Positions 43,075 to 54,506 are shown, numbered from the stretch's first letter. The stretch: 64,000 bases of DNA from Bacillus sp. N1-1 (GCF_009818105.1 NZ_CP046564.1:1674001-1738000); one strand, 5' to 3'. Program-made: numbers and translations. Notes: a model not told the origin generated them from the letters alone.

Positions 43075-44313
43075 ATGAAGAGAAGAGTTGTTATTACCGG
43101 GTTGGGGACGGTTTCCCCACTTGGGAATTCATTAGAGGAAACGTGGACAAATGTAGTGAATGGTGTTTCTGGGATCAACCCACTAACTCGTTTAGATAAA
43201 GATCAGTTCGCAGCAAAAGTTTCAGGTGAAGCGCTTGAGTTTGATCCAGAAAAATTCATGGACCGTAAAGAAGCTCGTAAAATGGACCGTTTTACACAGT
43301 TTGCTGTAGCCGCTTCTCAAATGGCTGTTGAAGATGCTGGTTTAAAGATTAATGAAGATAATGCTGAGAGAGTTGGCGTATGGATCGGATCAGGTATAGG
43401 CGGTATGGAAACGTATGAGTCGCAATTCCGTACGTTCATGGATAAAGGCGCTCGTCGCGTTAGTCCATTCTTCGTTCCGATGATGATTCCAGATATGGCG
43501 TCAGGTCAAGTTTCCATTATGCTTGGAGCAAAAGGAATTAATTCATGTACCGTAACTGCCTGTGCTTCAGGAACGAACTCAATCGGAGATTCGTTTAAAG
43601 TGATTCAGCGAGGTGATGCGGATGTGATGATCACCGGTGGATCTGAAGCGCCGATTACAAGCATGAGCGTAGCTGGATTTGGTTCAATGAAAGCACTATC
43701 CACAAATGCTGATCCAGCATCTGCAAGTCGCCCATTTGATGCAAACCGAGATGGATTTGTCATTGGAGAAGGTGCCGGAATTCTTGTCATCGAAAGCCTT
43801 GAGTCTGCAGAAAAACGCGGTGCAAAAATTTACGCAGAAATCGCAGGTTACGGTTCTACAGGTGATGCGTATCACGTTACGCAACCTGCACCTGAAGGAG
43901 AAGGTGGCGCAAGAGCCATGCAACAAGCAATCAATGATGCAGGTCTTTCTCCATCTGATATTGGCTATATTAACGCACACGGAACAAGTACAGATTATAA
44001 TGACAAGTTTGAAACTGCCGCGATTAAGTCTGTGTTTGGAGAGCATGCTTATAAGCTTGCTGTTAGTTCGACAAAGTCGATGACTGGTCATTTACTAGGA
44101 GCAGCCGGCGCGGTTGAAGGTGTATTCTGTGCAAAGGTATTAGAAGAAGGAATTCTTCCACCAACGATTAACTACGAAACGCCAGATCCAAACTGTGATC
44201 TTGACTATGTGCCAAATAAAGCCCGCAAAACCGAAGTGAATGCCGTTATGAATAACTCACTTGGTTTTGGTGGTCATAATGCGACATTAGTGTTTAAGAA
44301 ATTCGTGAAATAA
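43075..44313 (+). CDS. fabF: beta-ketoacyl-ACP synthase II (FabF)
   Basis: 412 residues. FabF carries out chain elongation in fatty acid synthesis. Catalytic Cys in [13 protein letters not shown], His residues in [11 protein letters not shown] and [13 protein letters not shown], and the closing [13 protein letters not shown] loop. ATG 43075 with AAAGGAG upstream gives the standard start RRVVITGLG. Second gene of the FapR-controlled pair. Confidence 0.95.
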   Translation: MKRRVVITGLGTVSPLGNSLEETWTNVVNGVSGINPLTRLDKDQFAAKVSGEALEFDPEKFMDRKEARKMDRFTQFAVAASQMAVEDAGLKINEDNAERVGVWIGSGIGGMETYESQFRTFMDKGARRVSPFFVPMMIPDMASGQVSIMLGAKGINSCTVTACASGTNSIGDSFKVIQRGDADVMITGGSEAPITSMSVAGFGSMKALSTNADPASASRPFDANRDGFVIGEGAGILVIESLESAEKRGAKIYAEIAGYGSTGDAYHVTQPAPEGEGGARAMQQAINDAGLSPSDIGYINAHGTSTDYNDKFETAAIKSVFGEHAYKLAVSSTKSMTGHLLGAAGAVEGVFCAKVLEEGILPPTINYETPDPNCDLDYVPNKARKTEVNAVMNNSLGFGGHNATLVFKKFVK

Positions 44314-44317
44314 AGAA

Positions 44318-44353
44318 CGTAACCTCTGGGGAAAACCTGGGGGTTATTTTTTT
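44318..44353 (+). terminator. terminator after fabF
   Basis: Imperfect stem AACCTCTGG/CCTGGGGGTT followed by a T-run. Confidence 0.65.
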
Positions 44354-44379
44354 GTGGACGGGGCGGGGGTGGTTTATAA

Positions 44380-44910
44380 ATGCTTGTCTCCGCAGCGCCT
44401 GTGGGCCCTAACAACCAGCTCCGCTTTTCGTCTGATCCAGCTGCGACTCGCAGAAACTGCGATATTTCACTCTTTCACCAGAACACAAAGGGCGTGTTCT
44501 AGTTCAAGAGTTCCAATATCTCCATTTCTAGACGTTCGTCTTCGCTTTTCGTGTCTAGCTGCAGCCTCCAGACCCTCGGTCACTTCACCTTTCAACCTGA
44601 ACACAAAGGGCGTGTTCATTTTGAAAGGCTCCAGTGCCTGCCGGGTCTAAACGGAGGCTTCCGCTTTTCGTGTGATCCAGCTGCAGTGGGCAGACACTCG
44701 GTCACTTCACCCTATAACTCGAACACAAAGGACGTGTTCAATTTGGATGCCTCCAGTGCCTGCCGTGTCTAACCGCCCACTTTCGCTTTTCAATGTCTAG
44801 CTACGACTCGCAGAAACTGCGATATTTCGCACTTTCACTAGAACACAAAAAACGTGTTCTAGTTCAAGCGCTCCAATATCTCCGTTTCTAAACGCTCGTC
44901 TCCGCTTTTC
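44380..44910 (+). repeat. structured repeat cluster 3 (degenerate unit plus four tandem units)
   Basis: A worn partial unit (44380-44429) is followed by units at 44434-44550 (type B), 44553-44669, 44674-44791 and 44795-44910 (type B). Outer stems of the two A-type units, AGCCTCC/GGAGGCT and AGTGGGC/GCCCACT, and second stems AGACCC/GGGTCT and AGACAC/GTGTCT all pair exactly. The B units share AGAAAC with (G/A)TTTCT and GATATT/AATATC. All keep the GAACAC-7nt-GTGTTC apical hairpin. Chance frames of 73 and 99 codons crossing the cluster are not genes. The rest of 44314-45016 holds only the fabF terminator and yjbA leader. Confidence 0.9.
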
Positions 44911-45016
44911 ATGTGTTCTATTAATCTTTTCTTAATAATATATTGATTATGGAATAATTTAACTTGGTCCTGACTATACTGTTTTTACAAACAGTAGCGA
45001 AGTGAGGGGTAGCCAG

Positions 45017-45763
45017 ATGTTGTATTTGCGAGATGTTTGGGTGAATTGGTTTGAGGGCGAAGAGAATGGATATAACGTATGTAATTTCCATGAATGGCGT
45101 AAAGATGATTTTATTGAACTATTGGATCAAGTGCCTGTCATTAAGGTAGAATCGGTCTTGTATCATTATATCGAGAATGATCTTACTGAGCTTCCGGAGA
45201 GTTTGCTTAATGATGTTTTTCAACAGAGCTATATTCGAAAGAACAATGAACGATCACCTTTAGAATATTGCTTCCTGGCTACGGATGGCAGAGGTGTTAT
45301 CGTGATTGATACATTAGGATATAAGATTCCGATTCGTAAAAGTCGAGTGATTCCAAGACAGGAAAAAGCGGTTTATGAAATGGTGGCAGATATTGAAGCA
45401 ACACGTTACCCATTTGAAACGGATCAACCTATGAAGGAGCATCATATTCTTTCACCAGAACCAGACATTATGATGGGGTTAACACGAAAGGAAAGACAGT
45501 TAAAACAGCTTTTGTTTATGGCACTAGATCAGCTCTATTCAAGTGGGAATTCAGCTGAAATAAGGTATTGGTTCACAGAATGCCAACCCAAAAAATATGT
45601 GCAGATCCAAAACATGGAAATGGACGAGGCATGGGAAGGGCTATATCGAGAAGTGAAAGCAGGTTGGTCAGCAAAACATGAGCAAATTTGTGAACGGATT
45701 ATTAAAGGACAACCGTATTTTGAAAAAATATGGGAGCTTGAAAAGGGAACGCACGTAAACTAA
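45017..45763 (+). CDS. yjbA: YjbA (UPF0736) conserved protein
   Basis: 248-residue soluble protein matching YjbA ([35 protein letters not shown] at the ends). Function unknown; conserved between fabF and trpS in many Bacillaceae, as here. ATG 45017 has GAGGGG upstream. A terminator follows directly. Confidence 0.88.
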   Translation: MLYLRDVWVNWFEGEENGYNVCNFHEWRKDDFIELLDQVPVIKVESVLYHYIENDLTELPESLLNDVFQQSYIRKNNERSPLEYCFLATDGRGVIVIDTLGYKIPIRKSRVIPRQEKAVYEMVADIEATRYPFETDQPMKEHHILSPEPDIMMGLTRKERQLKQLLFMALDQLYSSGNSAEIRYWFTECQPKKYVQIQNMEMDEAWEGLYREVKAGWSAKHEQICERIIKGQPYFEKIWELEKGTHVN

Positions 45764-45797
45764 AAGAAGAAGGCTGCCGTTGGCAGCCTTCTTCTTT
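45763..45797. terminator. bidirectional terminator between yjbA and trpS
   Basis: AAAGAAGAAGGCTGCC and GGCAGCCTTCTTCTTT around a short loop. Confidence 0.9.
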
Positions 45798-45812
45798 GTT
45801 AATTGGATCAAA

Positions 45813-47105
<1,293 letters not shown>

Positions 47106-47148
47106 TTACTAGTATAGCGCAATGATTTCATTCGATGCAACAAGTTAG

Positions 47149-47517
47149 CTACTGAATGAGAGCAATGGAAATAATAATCGTAACAATCGTACAAAAAGCA
47201 CCAGCGATTAGAAGAGGATAAGTAATTGGGTTATCATAATCAAGCTGATATTTAATTTCAGAATGATCTTCTTCAATCATTTGCCGTTTAGCTGTATTTC
47301 GAAAATATCGTTTGAAGGAATAGACGATGCCATCGAAGAAGCCAGTCTGAACAACGTGAAGAGCAGCCCCAATTAGTAACATTCCAAGAGCGATCATAAA
47401 GAGAATATCGGAAACTGGCTGTAAGCCAAATCCTTCATCAGATGTAATAGATATGACCATTGAAGCGACAATGGCCAAAAAAACCAGTATACCTGACTTA
47501 AATATAAGTGTTTTCAT
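47149..47517 (-). CDS. DUF3899-like small membrane protein
   Basis: 122 residues with three hydrophobic helices: about 6-27, 40-62 and 98-120. A central cytoplasmic segment FDGIVYSFKRYFR separates the second and third helices. I recall DUF3899 proteins with this layout but am not certain. ATG 47517 has TTGGGGG upstream; the frame from 47619 lacks a good site. Function unknown. It is divergent from oppA. Confidence 0.65.
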   Translation of the reverse strand: MKTLIFKSGILVFLAIVASMVISITSDEGFGLQPVSDILFMIALGMLLIGAALHVVQTGFFDGIVYSFKRYFRNTAKRQMIEEDHSEIKYQLDYDNPITYPLLIAGAFCTIVTIIISIALIQ

Positions 47518-47986
47518 AGCAACCCCCAATTTCTTTCTATTGTTAAGTATAAAAAAAGAAAGGGCCAAGGACAATAAAGAAGCGATAAAAAGCGTGAAAT
47601 ATGTAACGACTTTACACATCGTTCATATTTCAGAATATTTCGCGACATGCATACAGTATACACGAACGTATACTATATACTTTCAGGTAAGGGGGATAGA
47701 TAGATTTTCATACATTTCTCTGTAAAAATTAAAATCTTACCCATAAACCAGAGAATTTATACCAGGACTAAAGAACTATTTTCTGTTATGCAAACGTAAT
47801 GCTGACGCGGTTTTTGTAAATCAGTGTAAAAATTGTGTATGCAAAATAGTTAGAAAACTTGTATAATACGAGTTGTGGGCGAAACGAATCAAAAAAATCT
47901 CTCGTGAATTGTTGGATAATTTGAAGAATTTCGTCATGCGGATTACTAGCTTTTATAGCTACATATTTTAAGGGAGGTCACACAGC
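47518..47986. other. 469-bp intergenic region with operator-like palindromes, oppA leader
   Basis: It holds the divergent starts of the DUF3899-like gene and oppA. An imperfect hairpin TGAAATATG/CATATTTCA lies at 47595-47632, and a perfect 7-bp inverted repeat at 47655-47674. A TATAAT at 47862-47867 is the likely oppA -10, though I find no convincing -35. No gene is visible. Confidence 0.6.
47655..47674. promoter_or_regulatory. operator-like palindrome
   Basis: AGTATACACGAACGTATACT: perfect 7-bp arms spaced by 6 bp. Typical of a homodimeric regulator site; the protein is unknown. Confidence 0.45.
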
Positions 47987-49672
47987 ATGAAGAAATCAAG
48001 ATGGACGCTTGTCCTATCTCTTGTGCTTGTATTGAGCGTATTCCTGTCGGCTTGCGGCGGCGGCTCAAACAACGGGGGGAACAGTGGCGGAGAAGGCGAA
48101 GGAGAAGGCGGTTCTGCTGAACAAGTACTTAACTTAGTAGAAACAGCTGAAATTCCTTCAATGGATACAACACAAGCTACTGATAACACATCTTTTAAAG
48201 CAATGAACCAGGTTTTCGAAGGACTTTACCGTCTTGACGAAAATAACGAGCCTACACTTGGTATGGCTGCCGAAGAACCAAAAGAAGAAGAAAAAGACGG
48301 TGAAACTGTTTACACATTCACAATTCGCGATGACGCTAAATGGTCTGACGGATCTGATGTAGTAGCAGGAGATTTCATCTATGCATGGCATAAAGCACTA
48401 AACCCAGATACAATTTCTCCTTACGCTTCTATGTTTGGTACTGCAGGAATCAAGAATGGTAATGCGATCATTACTGAAGGCGATCCTCTTTACGGTAAAG
48501 TAGAAGAGCTTGGAGCTAAAGCAGTAGACGAGAAAACACTTGAAATTACTGTAGAAAATCAAGTTCCATATTTCAAATCGTTGCTTACTTTCGCAACTTT
48601 CTATCCACAACCAGAAGGCTATGCTGAAGAGCAAGGCGATAAATTTGCTCTAGAAGCTGACACTATGCTTTACAACGGACCATTCGTTTTCTCTGAGTGG
48701 AATCACGGCGAAGGCTGGACTTTTGAGAAAAACCCTGAGTATTGGGATGCTGAAACTGTAAGCCTTGAAAAAGTTACAACTAAAGTTGTACAAGATGTTG
48801 CAACAACAGTTAACCTTTATGAAACAGGCAAGATTGACCGCGCAGGTCTATCAGCTGACTTTGTAGATCAGTTCAAGGACAACGAAGAGTTCTCAACTCT
48901 TGTAGATCCTACAATGTACTTCATGCGTCTAAACCAGGAAACTGAAGCACTAGCGAACAAAGATATCCGTAAAGCACTTTATCTTGCATATGACCGCGAA
49001 GGACTTGTAAATGTTCTTCTTAACAACGGATCAATTGCAGCTAAATATTTCGTGCCAAAAGACTTTGTAAAAGGTCCAGAAGGTGATGACTTCCGCGAAT
49101 TCGCTCCAGACGGCTTCTATGCTGATCAAGGTGAAGAAGAAGCGAAAAAAGCTTGGGAAGCTGGACTTGAAGCTCTAGGTACAGATTCTGTTGAACTAGA
49201 ATTCCTTACAACTGATAATGAGCTTGCTGCGAAAATTGCAGAATATGCAAAAGATCAGTTTGAAACAAAGCTTGACGGTCTTACACTTACAATCAACAAG
49301 CAGCCTTGGAAGCAATTCCTAGAGCTTGAAGATTCAGGTGACTTTGATATCTCAACTGGTGGTTGGGGACCTGACTATCCAGATCCAATGACATTCCTTT
49401 ATATGTTTGAAACAGACGGCGCATACAACCGCATGGGTTACTCAAGTGAGAAGTATGACGAGTTAGTTTCAGGAGCTAAGAAAGAAACAGATGAAGCTAA
49501 GCGTTGGAAAATGATGCAAGATGCTGAGAAGGTTCTAATGGAAGAGGACATTGCAATCGTTCCTACTTACCAAAAAGGTAATGCAATCCTTCAAAAAGAT
49601 TACGTTAAGAACTTCTATGTTCACTCCTTTGGTGCTGACTCATCTTACAAATGGATCAAGATTGAAAAATAA
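47987..49672 (+). CDS. oppA: oligopeptide ABC transporter binding lipoprotein OppA
   Basis: 561-residue peptide-binding protein. Lipobox LSACGGG at about 20-26 followed by a Gly/Glu-rich linker. Family 5 solute-binding signatures: FKAMNQVFEGLYRLDE, YTFTIRDDAKWSDG and DKFALEADTMLYNGPFVFSEW. It captures peptides, including in B. subtilis the Phr signalling peptides for competence and sporulation. AAGGGAGG precedes ATG 47987. A strong hairpin after it should give excess binding protein over the membrane parts. Confidence 0.94.
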   Translation: MKKSRWTLVLSLVLVLSVFLSACGGGSNNGGNSGGEGEGEGGSAEQVLNLVETAEIPSMDTTQATDNTSFKAMNQVFEGLYRLDENNEPTLGMAAEEPKEEEKDGETVYTFTIRDDAKWSDGSDVVAGDFIYAWHKALNPDTISPYASMFGTAGIKNGNAIITEGDPLYGKVEELGAKAVDEKTLEITVENQVPYFKSLLTFATFYPQPEGYAEEQGDKFALEADTMLYNGPFVFSEWNHGEGWTFEKNPEYWDAETVSLEKVTTKVVQDVATTVNLYETGKIDRAGLSADFVDQFKDNEEFSTLVDPTMYFMRLNQETEALANKDIRKALYLAYDREGLVNVLLNNGSIAAKYFVPKDFVKGPEGDDFREFAPDGFYADQGEEEAKKAWEAGLEALGTDSVELEFLTTDNELAAKIAEYAKDQFETKLDGLTLTINKQPWKQFLELEDSGDFDISTGGWGPDYPDPMTFLYMFETDGAYNRMGYSSEKYDELVSGAKKETDEAKRWKMMQDAEKVLMEEDIAIVPTYQKGNAILQKDYVKNFYVHSFGADSSYKWIKIEK

Positions 49673-49685
49673 TTTTAGATTTTCA

Positions 49686-49723
49686 GGAGAGTATATGTCA
49701 TCCTGACATATACTCTCTTTTTT
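49686..49723 (+). terminator. intercistronic terminator between oppA and oppB
   Basis: Perfect 14-bp stem GAGAGTATATGTCA/TGACATATACTCTC with a 3-nt loop and T6. Strong enough that oppBCDF need read-through or their own promoter in 49724-49840. Confidence 0.88.
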
Positions 49724-49848
49724 ACCTGTAATAAGAAATATGTCGAAAAGTAAGCTAGATGTGAAATAGATAGAAAATTTATTCTAGTGAAATTCCATTT
49801 TTCGACTTATAATAAACAGGCAGGTATCTTTTGAGGAGGTTGGTTGTA

Positions 49849-50778
49849 GTGGGACGTTATATTGGCGGAAGAATCATATCAATGTTGATTACCTTCCTAA
49901 TTATTGCTTCGCTAACATTTTTTCTAATGAAGCTTCTCCCTGGTACACCGTTTAATAACCAGGATAAGCTAACTGAAACACAAATTGTTCAATTGAATGA
50001 TAAATACGGTTTGAACGATCCAGTTCCCGTACAGTACTTCAATTATATGAAGAACTTATTATCAGGTGACCTCGGTGTTTCCTTCCAGCAGGATGGCCGT
50101 GAAGTATCAACAATTATTGGTGAGCGTATTGGACCATCTGCTTACCTTGGATTACAGTCCTTAGTAGTTGGAACGATTATTGGTCTTTTCCTTGGAATCA
50201 TTGCAGCATTAAAACACAATTCATTCCTTGATTATGGAACAATGGTTATTGCCGTTCTTGGTATTTCCATTCCAAACTTCGTTATCGCTGGCCTTATGCA
50301 ATATTGGTTTGGCGTAAAGTGGCAGCTTTTACCGGTAGCTTACTGGGATGGCTTCGCCTATACGATCATGCCAACAGTTGCAATAGCTTCGATTGTTGTG
50401 GCAACTATAGCTCGTTTTATGAGAACGGAAATGTTAGAAGTTCTTGGACAGGACTATATTACAACAGCGAAGGCAAAAGGCTTAAGTAGCACAGCGGTTG
50501 TTATTAGACATACAATCCGTAATGCTTCTATACCTATCATTACCATTATGGGACCACTGGTTGTAGGTCTAATGACAGGTACTCTCGTAATTGAGCAAAT
50601 TTTTGTTATTCCAGGGCTTGGTGAAAAATTCGTTAACTCGATCTTAACAAACGATTTCCCAATTATTATGGGTACAACGCTTTTCTTTAGTTTACTATTT
50701 ATAGTTGTTATTTTATTGGTAGATATTATGTATGGAATTATCGATCCTCGAATTCGTCTAGCGGGAGGTAAGGGTTAA
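49849..50778 (+). CDS. oppB: oligopeptide ABC transporter permease OppB
   Basis: 309 residues, six membrane helices. Starts GRYIGGRIISMLITF; inner-membrane motif DYITTAKAKGLSSTAVVIRHT contacts the ATPases; LVIEQIFVIPGLGEKF is typical. GTG 49849 is chosen because AGGAGG lies 9 nt upstream; the TTG at 49831 overlaps that site. The stop overlaps the oppC start. Confidence 0.93.
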   Translation: MGRYIGGRIISMLITFLIIASLTFFLMKLLPGTPFNNQDKLTETQIVQLNDKYGLNDPVPVQYFNYMKNLLSGDLGVSFQQDGREVSTIIGERIGPSAYLGLQSLVVGTIIGLFLGIIAALKHNSFLDYGTMVIAVLGISIPNFVIAGLMQYWFGVKWQLLPVAYWDGFAYTIMPTVAIASIVVATIARFMRTEMLEVLGQDYITTAKAKGLSSTAVVIRHTIRNASIPIITIMGPLVVGLMTGTLVIEQIFVIPGLGEKFVNSILTNDFPIIMGTTLFFSLLFIVVILLVDIMYGIIDPRIRLAGGKG

Positions 50779-51806
50779 TGAGTATGAAACAAGAAAAACT
50801 ACACGACATCTCAGACGACATGTTTCAACCCGCTGATATTGATTCATTAGAAAATGAGCAAATTGCTCGTGAAAGTACAGGGTTTTGGAAAGATGCTTGG
50901 CGCAGATTAACTAAAAATCCTGGTGCGATTACTGGTTTGATCATCATTATAGCGATCATATTACTTGCGATTTTTGGACCAGGAATGAATGAATACTCAT
51001 ATTCTGAGCAAGAGTTAACGCGAGCTAAGCTTCCAGCTAAGGTTCCCGTTCTAGAGAATATTGATTTCCTTGGCGTAAATGGAGTCGATATTCGTGGAAC
51101 CGACCAGTACGAAGCGAAAGGTTATGAAGACGAATACTTCTGGTTTGGAACAGATGAGTTCGGTCGTGACCAGTGGACGCGTGTATGGCAGGGAACGCGT
51201 ATTTCTCTCTTTATCGCGGCAGCAGCAGCGTTTATTGATTTTGTAATTGGAGTAGCTTACGGTGGAATTTCCGCATATTACGGCGGTCGAGTGGATAATT
51301 ATCTCCAGCGTATTATTGAAGTGCTTATTGGTATACCAAACTTAATTTTGATTATCCTCTTTATATTAATATTTGAACCTGGAATATTCTCGATCATCCT
51401 TGCTCTGTCAGTTACAGGCTGGATAGGAATGTCGCGGATTGTTCGAGGACAAGTCTTAAAGCTTAAAACACAAGAGTTCGTATTGGCTTCTCGTACTTTA
51501 GGAGCTACAAGCGGACGGGTAATTGGGAAGCATTTAATTCCAAACGTACTCGGACAAATCATTATTACAACGATGTTTACCATTCCAAGTGCAATTTTCT
51601 TCGAGGCGTTCCTAAGCTTTATCGGTCTAGGATTACGTCCGCCAGAAGCATCACTAGGATCCATTATCAACAACGGATTTAAGAGTCTACAAATTTATCC
51701 GCATCTTGTGCTATGGCCTTCCATTATCATTTCATTGATTATGATTGCCTTTAACCTTCTTGGTGACGGCCTTCGAGATGCATTTGATCCAAAGCTACGT
51801 AAATAG
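50778..51806 (+). CDS. oppC: oligopeptide ABC transporter permease OppC
   Basis: 342 residues. N-terminal cytoplasmic segment, one helix (AITGLIIIIAIILLAIF), an extracellular insert containing FGTDEFGRDQWTRVWQG, then the permease core with EFVLASRTLGATSGRVIGKH. It overlaps oppB by one base (TAATG). Confidence 0.93.
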   Translation: MSMKQEKLHDISDDMFQPADIDSLENEQIARESTGFWKDAWRRLTKNPGAITGLIIIIAIILLAIFGPGMNEYSYSEQELTRAKLPAKVPVLENIDFLGVNGVDIRGTDQYEAKGYEDEYFWFGTDEFGRDQWTRVWQGTRISLFIAAAAAFIDFVIGVAYGGISAYYGGRVDNYLQRIIEVLIGIPNLILIILFILIFEPGIFSIILALSVTGWIGMSRIVRGQVLKLKTQEFVLASRTLGATSGRVIGKHLIPNVLGQIIITTMFTIPSAIFFEAFLSFIGLGLRPPEASLGSIINNGFKSLQIYPHLVLWPSIIISLIMIAFNLLGDGLRDAFDPKLRK

Positions 51807-51818
51807 GGGGGAATTAGA

Positions 51819-52889
51819 ATGGAAAAGATTCTAGAAGTGAACGATTTGCACGTCTCCTTTGATACGTTTGCTGGAGAGGTACAGGCAGTTCGTGGAGTAA
51901 ACTTCCATTTAAATAAAGGTGAAACATTAGCAATTGTAGGAGAGTCAGGATCAGGTAAATCCGTTACATCGAAAGCGGTTATGCGCTTGATTCCAAACCC
52001 TCCTGGACGTATTAAAGAAGGTGAGATCAAGTTCGGCGATCGTGATCTTGCTCAGCTGTCCGAAAAGGAAATGCAAAAAATTCGCGGATCTGAAATCTCA
52101 ATGATTTTCCAGGATCCAATGACATCATTGAACCCAACCATGACGGTTGGAAAACAAATCATGGAAGGGCTAGTAAAACATCAAAACATGAGTAAGTCTG
52201 AAGCGAAGGAACGTGCGATCGAGCTTTTGAAACTCGTTGGTATTCCAAACGCAGAGGGAAGAGTGAATGAGTTTCCTCACCAATTCTCTGGTGGTATGAG
52301 ACAGCGTGTGGTTATCGCGATTGCCCTTGCATGTAATCCACGTGTTCTTATTGCCGATGAGCCAACAACAGCACTTGATGTAACGATTCAGGCACAAATT
52401 CTTGAACTATTAAATGACCTTCAAGAAAAAATGGGTACATCGATTATCTTTATTACGCACGACCTTGGGGTTGTAGCAAATATTGCAGATCGTGTAGCTG
52501 TTATGTATGCAGGTAAAATTGTTGAAACAGGAACTGTTGATGAAATCTTCTACAACCCTCAACATCCTTACACATGGGGACTGCTCGGTTCGATGCCAAG
52601 TCTTGATTCCACGGATGAAGAGCTAATTGCAATTCCAGGTTCACCTCCAGATCTTCTTGATCCGCCTAAAGGCGATGCTTTTGCACCGCGTAATCCTTAT
52701 GCGATGAAGATTGACACGGAGATGGAACCACCTTTATTCAAGATTTCAGATACGCACTATGCCGCTACATGGCTATTGCACGAAAAGGCACCTAAAGTAG
52801 AACCGCCTGGAGCGATTAAAAAGCGGATGCAGGGAATGGCTCCAAGCGAGCCGATCATTGGCGCGAAAGATGGTGGGAAGAATGTCTAG
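51819..52889 (+). CDS. oppD: oligopeptide ABC transporter ATPase OppD
   Basis: 356 residues. Walker A GESGSGKS (about 40-47), signature FSGGMRQR, Walker [14 protein letters not shown], and the C-terminal oligopeptide extension with Pro-rich [12 protein letters not shown] and a shortened Cys region. One of two ATPases energising the Opp importer. It overlaps oppF by 8 nt. Confidence 0.93.
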   Translation: MEKILEVNDLHVSFDTFAGEVQAVRGVNFHLNKGETLAIVGESGSGKSVTSKAVMRLIPNPPGRIKEGEIKFGDRDLAQLSEKEMQKIRGSEISMIFQDPMTSLNPTMTVGKQIMEGLVKHQNMSKSEAKERAIELLKLVGIPNAEGRVNEFPHQFSGGMRQRVVIAIALACNPRVLIADEPTTALDVTIQAQILELLNDLQEKMGTSIIFITHDLGVVANIADRVAVMYAGKIVETGTVDEIFYNPQHPYTWGLLGSMPSLDSTDEELIAIPGSPPDLLDPPKGDAFAPRNPYAMKIDTEMEPPLFKISDTHYAATWLLHEKAPKVEPPGAIKKRMQGMAPSEPIIGAKDGGKNV

Positions 52890-53814
52890 TCAAGAGAAAC
52901 TATTAGAAATCAAAAACTTGAAGCAGCATTTTAAAGTAGGTAAAAGTACTGTAAAAGCTGTTGATGGTTTAACATTTGATATTTATAAAGGTGAGACGTT
53001 CGGTCTTGTAGGAGAGTCTGGTTGTGGGAAATCGACAACTGGACGTACGATTATTCGCCTTTACGATGCAACAGATGGTGAAGTTCGTTTTAATGGTGAA
53101 GATGTTCATGGAAAGAAGTCTGCGAAAGAGCTTAAGAAGTTTAATCAAAAAATGCAGATGATTTTCCAGGATCCTTATGCTTCATTAAATCCGAGAATGA
53201 CCGTTTCTGATATTATTGCAGAAGGCATAGATATTCACGGTCTTGCAACATCTAAGAATGCTCGTATGGACAAAGTGGTTGAGCTTCTTGAAACAGTAGG
53301 ATTGAATAAAGAGCATGCGAACCGCTACCCCCACGAATTTAGTGGTGGACAAAGACAGCGTATCGGAATCGCTCGCGCCCTTGCAGTAGATCCGGAGTTT
53401 ATTATTGCCGACGAGCCAATTTCAGCACTAGATGTTTCGATTCAAGCACAGGTCGTTAACTTGATGAAGAAGCTACAGCGTGAAAAGGGCTTAACGTATT
53501 TGTTTATTGCGCATGACCTTTCGATGGTGAAATACATCAGTGACCGTATTGGTGTCATGTATCGTGGTCAAATCGTAGAGCTTGCTGAAAGTGAAGAGCT
53601 TTACCGTAACCCGCTACACCCCTATACGCAGTCGCTACTTTCTGCGATTCCTCTTCCGGATCCAGAATATGAGCGCTCAAGAAAGCGTAAAATCTATGAT
53701 CCTGAAAAGCATCTTCCCAAAAATGGGGAAGAGCGTGTCCTTCGTGAAGTAATGGAGGGCCATTGGATTGCTTGTACAGAAGAAGAATACCAAAAGTATC
53801 AGGTAACGGTTTAA
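52882..53814 (+). CDS. oppF: oligopeptide ABC transporter ATPase OppF
   Basis: 310 residues. Walker A GESGCGKST (about 43-51), signature FSGGQRQR, Walker B FIIADEPISALDV, then the oligopeptide C-terminal domain (HPYTQSLLSAIPLPDP). ATG 52882 has GGTGGGAAG upstream inside oppD. Last gene of the operon. Confidence 0.93.
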   Translation: MSSQEKLLEIKNLKQHFKVGKSTVKAVDGLTFDIYKGETFGLVGESGCGKSTTGRTIIRLYDATDGEVRFNGEDVHGKKSAKELKKFNQKMQMIFQDPYASLNPRMTVSDIIAEGIDIHGLATSKNARMDKVVELLETVGLNKEHANRYPHEFSGGQRQRIGIARALAVDPEFIIADEPISALDVSIQAQVVNLMKKLQREKGLTYLFIAHDLSMVKYISDRIGVMYRGQIVELAESEELYRNPLHPYTQSLLSAIPLPDPEYERSRKRKIYDPEKHLPKNGEERVLREVMEGHWIACTEEEYQKYQVTV

Positions 53815-53819
53815 AACCG

Positions 53820-53855
53820 TTAAGGACCGCATTTCAGCTGAAATGCGGTCCTTTT
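53820..53855. terminator. bidirectional terminator after oppF
   Basis: Perfect palindrome around AAGGACCGCATTTCAGC and its complement, ending in TTTT; it also overlaps the stop of the convergent small gene. Confidence 0.9.
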
Positions 53856-54030
53856 ATGATTCTTTTTTGTTTTTAAATTTTGTTACAAGATAAGCGATGT
53901 ACATGATGAGTGTTACGATCAGAAATCCTTTAATATAAAGGGATAAGTCAGTGGACAGCGAATAGTCTACTAAAATAAGGCCACATAGAATAAAAGTGGA
54001 GACGAGTAAATTAAATTTCAATTTAGACAT
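53854..54030 (-). CDS. small membrane protein, 58 aa
   Basis: MSKLKFNLLVSTFILCGLIL... with two hydrophobic helices (about 7-21 and 31-49) and a basic tail KFKNKKES. AAAAGGAG lies 7 nt before ATG 54030. It ends inside the opp terminator. It occupies roughly the yjbB position of B. subtilis, but I see no clear sequence match. Function unknown. Confidence 0.7.
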   Translation of the reverse strand: MSKLKFNLLVSTFILCGLILVDYSLSTDLSLYIKGFLIVTLIMYIAYLVTKFKNKKES

Positions 54031-54108
54031 AAGAGCTCCTTTTGGATGGTGAAGTATGAAGTTAAGTAATAGTTAAAACAAGAAAGGTGACTTAAAGGGA
54101 GGTATTGG

Positions 54109-54504
54109 ATGAATTTTTACGCATTTAACCCTGACTTTGATAACGAAACACTAGAATCAATCAGGTCTGAAAACGTCATAAGAGTCGGGATTGAACCTTC
54201 CCCTCATTCTACAATATACCTTTTTGAATCAAAAGATCAAACAGTTGGTTACGTATGGATGGAAAGTTTATCAGAGTACGTTGAATTATTGGAGTTTTTT
54301 TATAAAGGTTCAGAAGAAAAAAGATGGGGTCTTTATGATTTTGTGGTTAAGTTAGCTGAAAAACAGAGAAAAAAAGCAATTAGAATGAAAACGCCGGCTA
54401 ATGAAATGGGAGAGAAATTTCTTGAAAAATGGGGAGGGATGGTGGTGGAAAGGGATGGAAGGGGAATGCTCATTGAAATCCCTTTCCTAAGCGAATGGGA
54501 GTAA
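54109..54504 (+). CDS. small acetyltransferase-like protein
   Basis: 131 residues. The pattern resembles part of a GNAT fold (STIYLFESKDQTVGYVWMES, KAIRMKTPANEMGEKFLEKW), but the acetyl-CoA loop RxxGxG is not evident, so catalytic function is uncertain. AAAGGGAGG lies upstream of ATG 54109. Convergent with the HD protein gene, 2 nt apart at the stops. Confidence 0.6.
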   Translation: MNFYAFNPDFDNETLESIRSENVIRVGIEPSPHSTIYLFESKDQTVGYVWMESLSEYVELLEFFYKGSEEKRWGLYDFVVKLAEKQRKKAIRMKTPANEMGEKFLEKWGGMVVERDGRGMLIEIPFLSEWE

Positions 54505-54506
54505 AT

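Noticed and set aside
43696..44091. Overlapping ORFs of 131 (minus) and 125 (plus) codons within fabF
   Set aside because: Both are shadows of the fabF coding frame.
44354..44772. ORFs of 99 and 73 codons on the + strand across repeat cluster 3
   Set aside because: They run through the tandem repeats, have no ribosome binding sites, and their codons simply read the repeat sequence. The same applies to the frame at 4282-4581.
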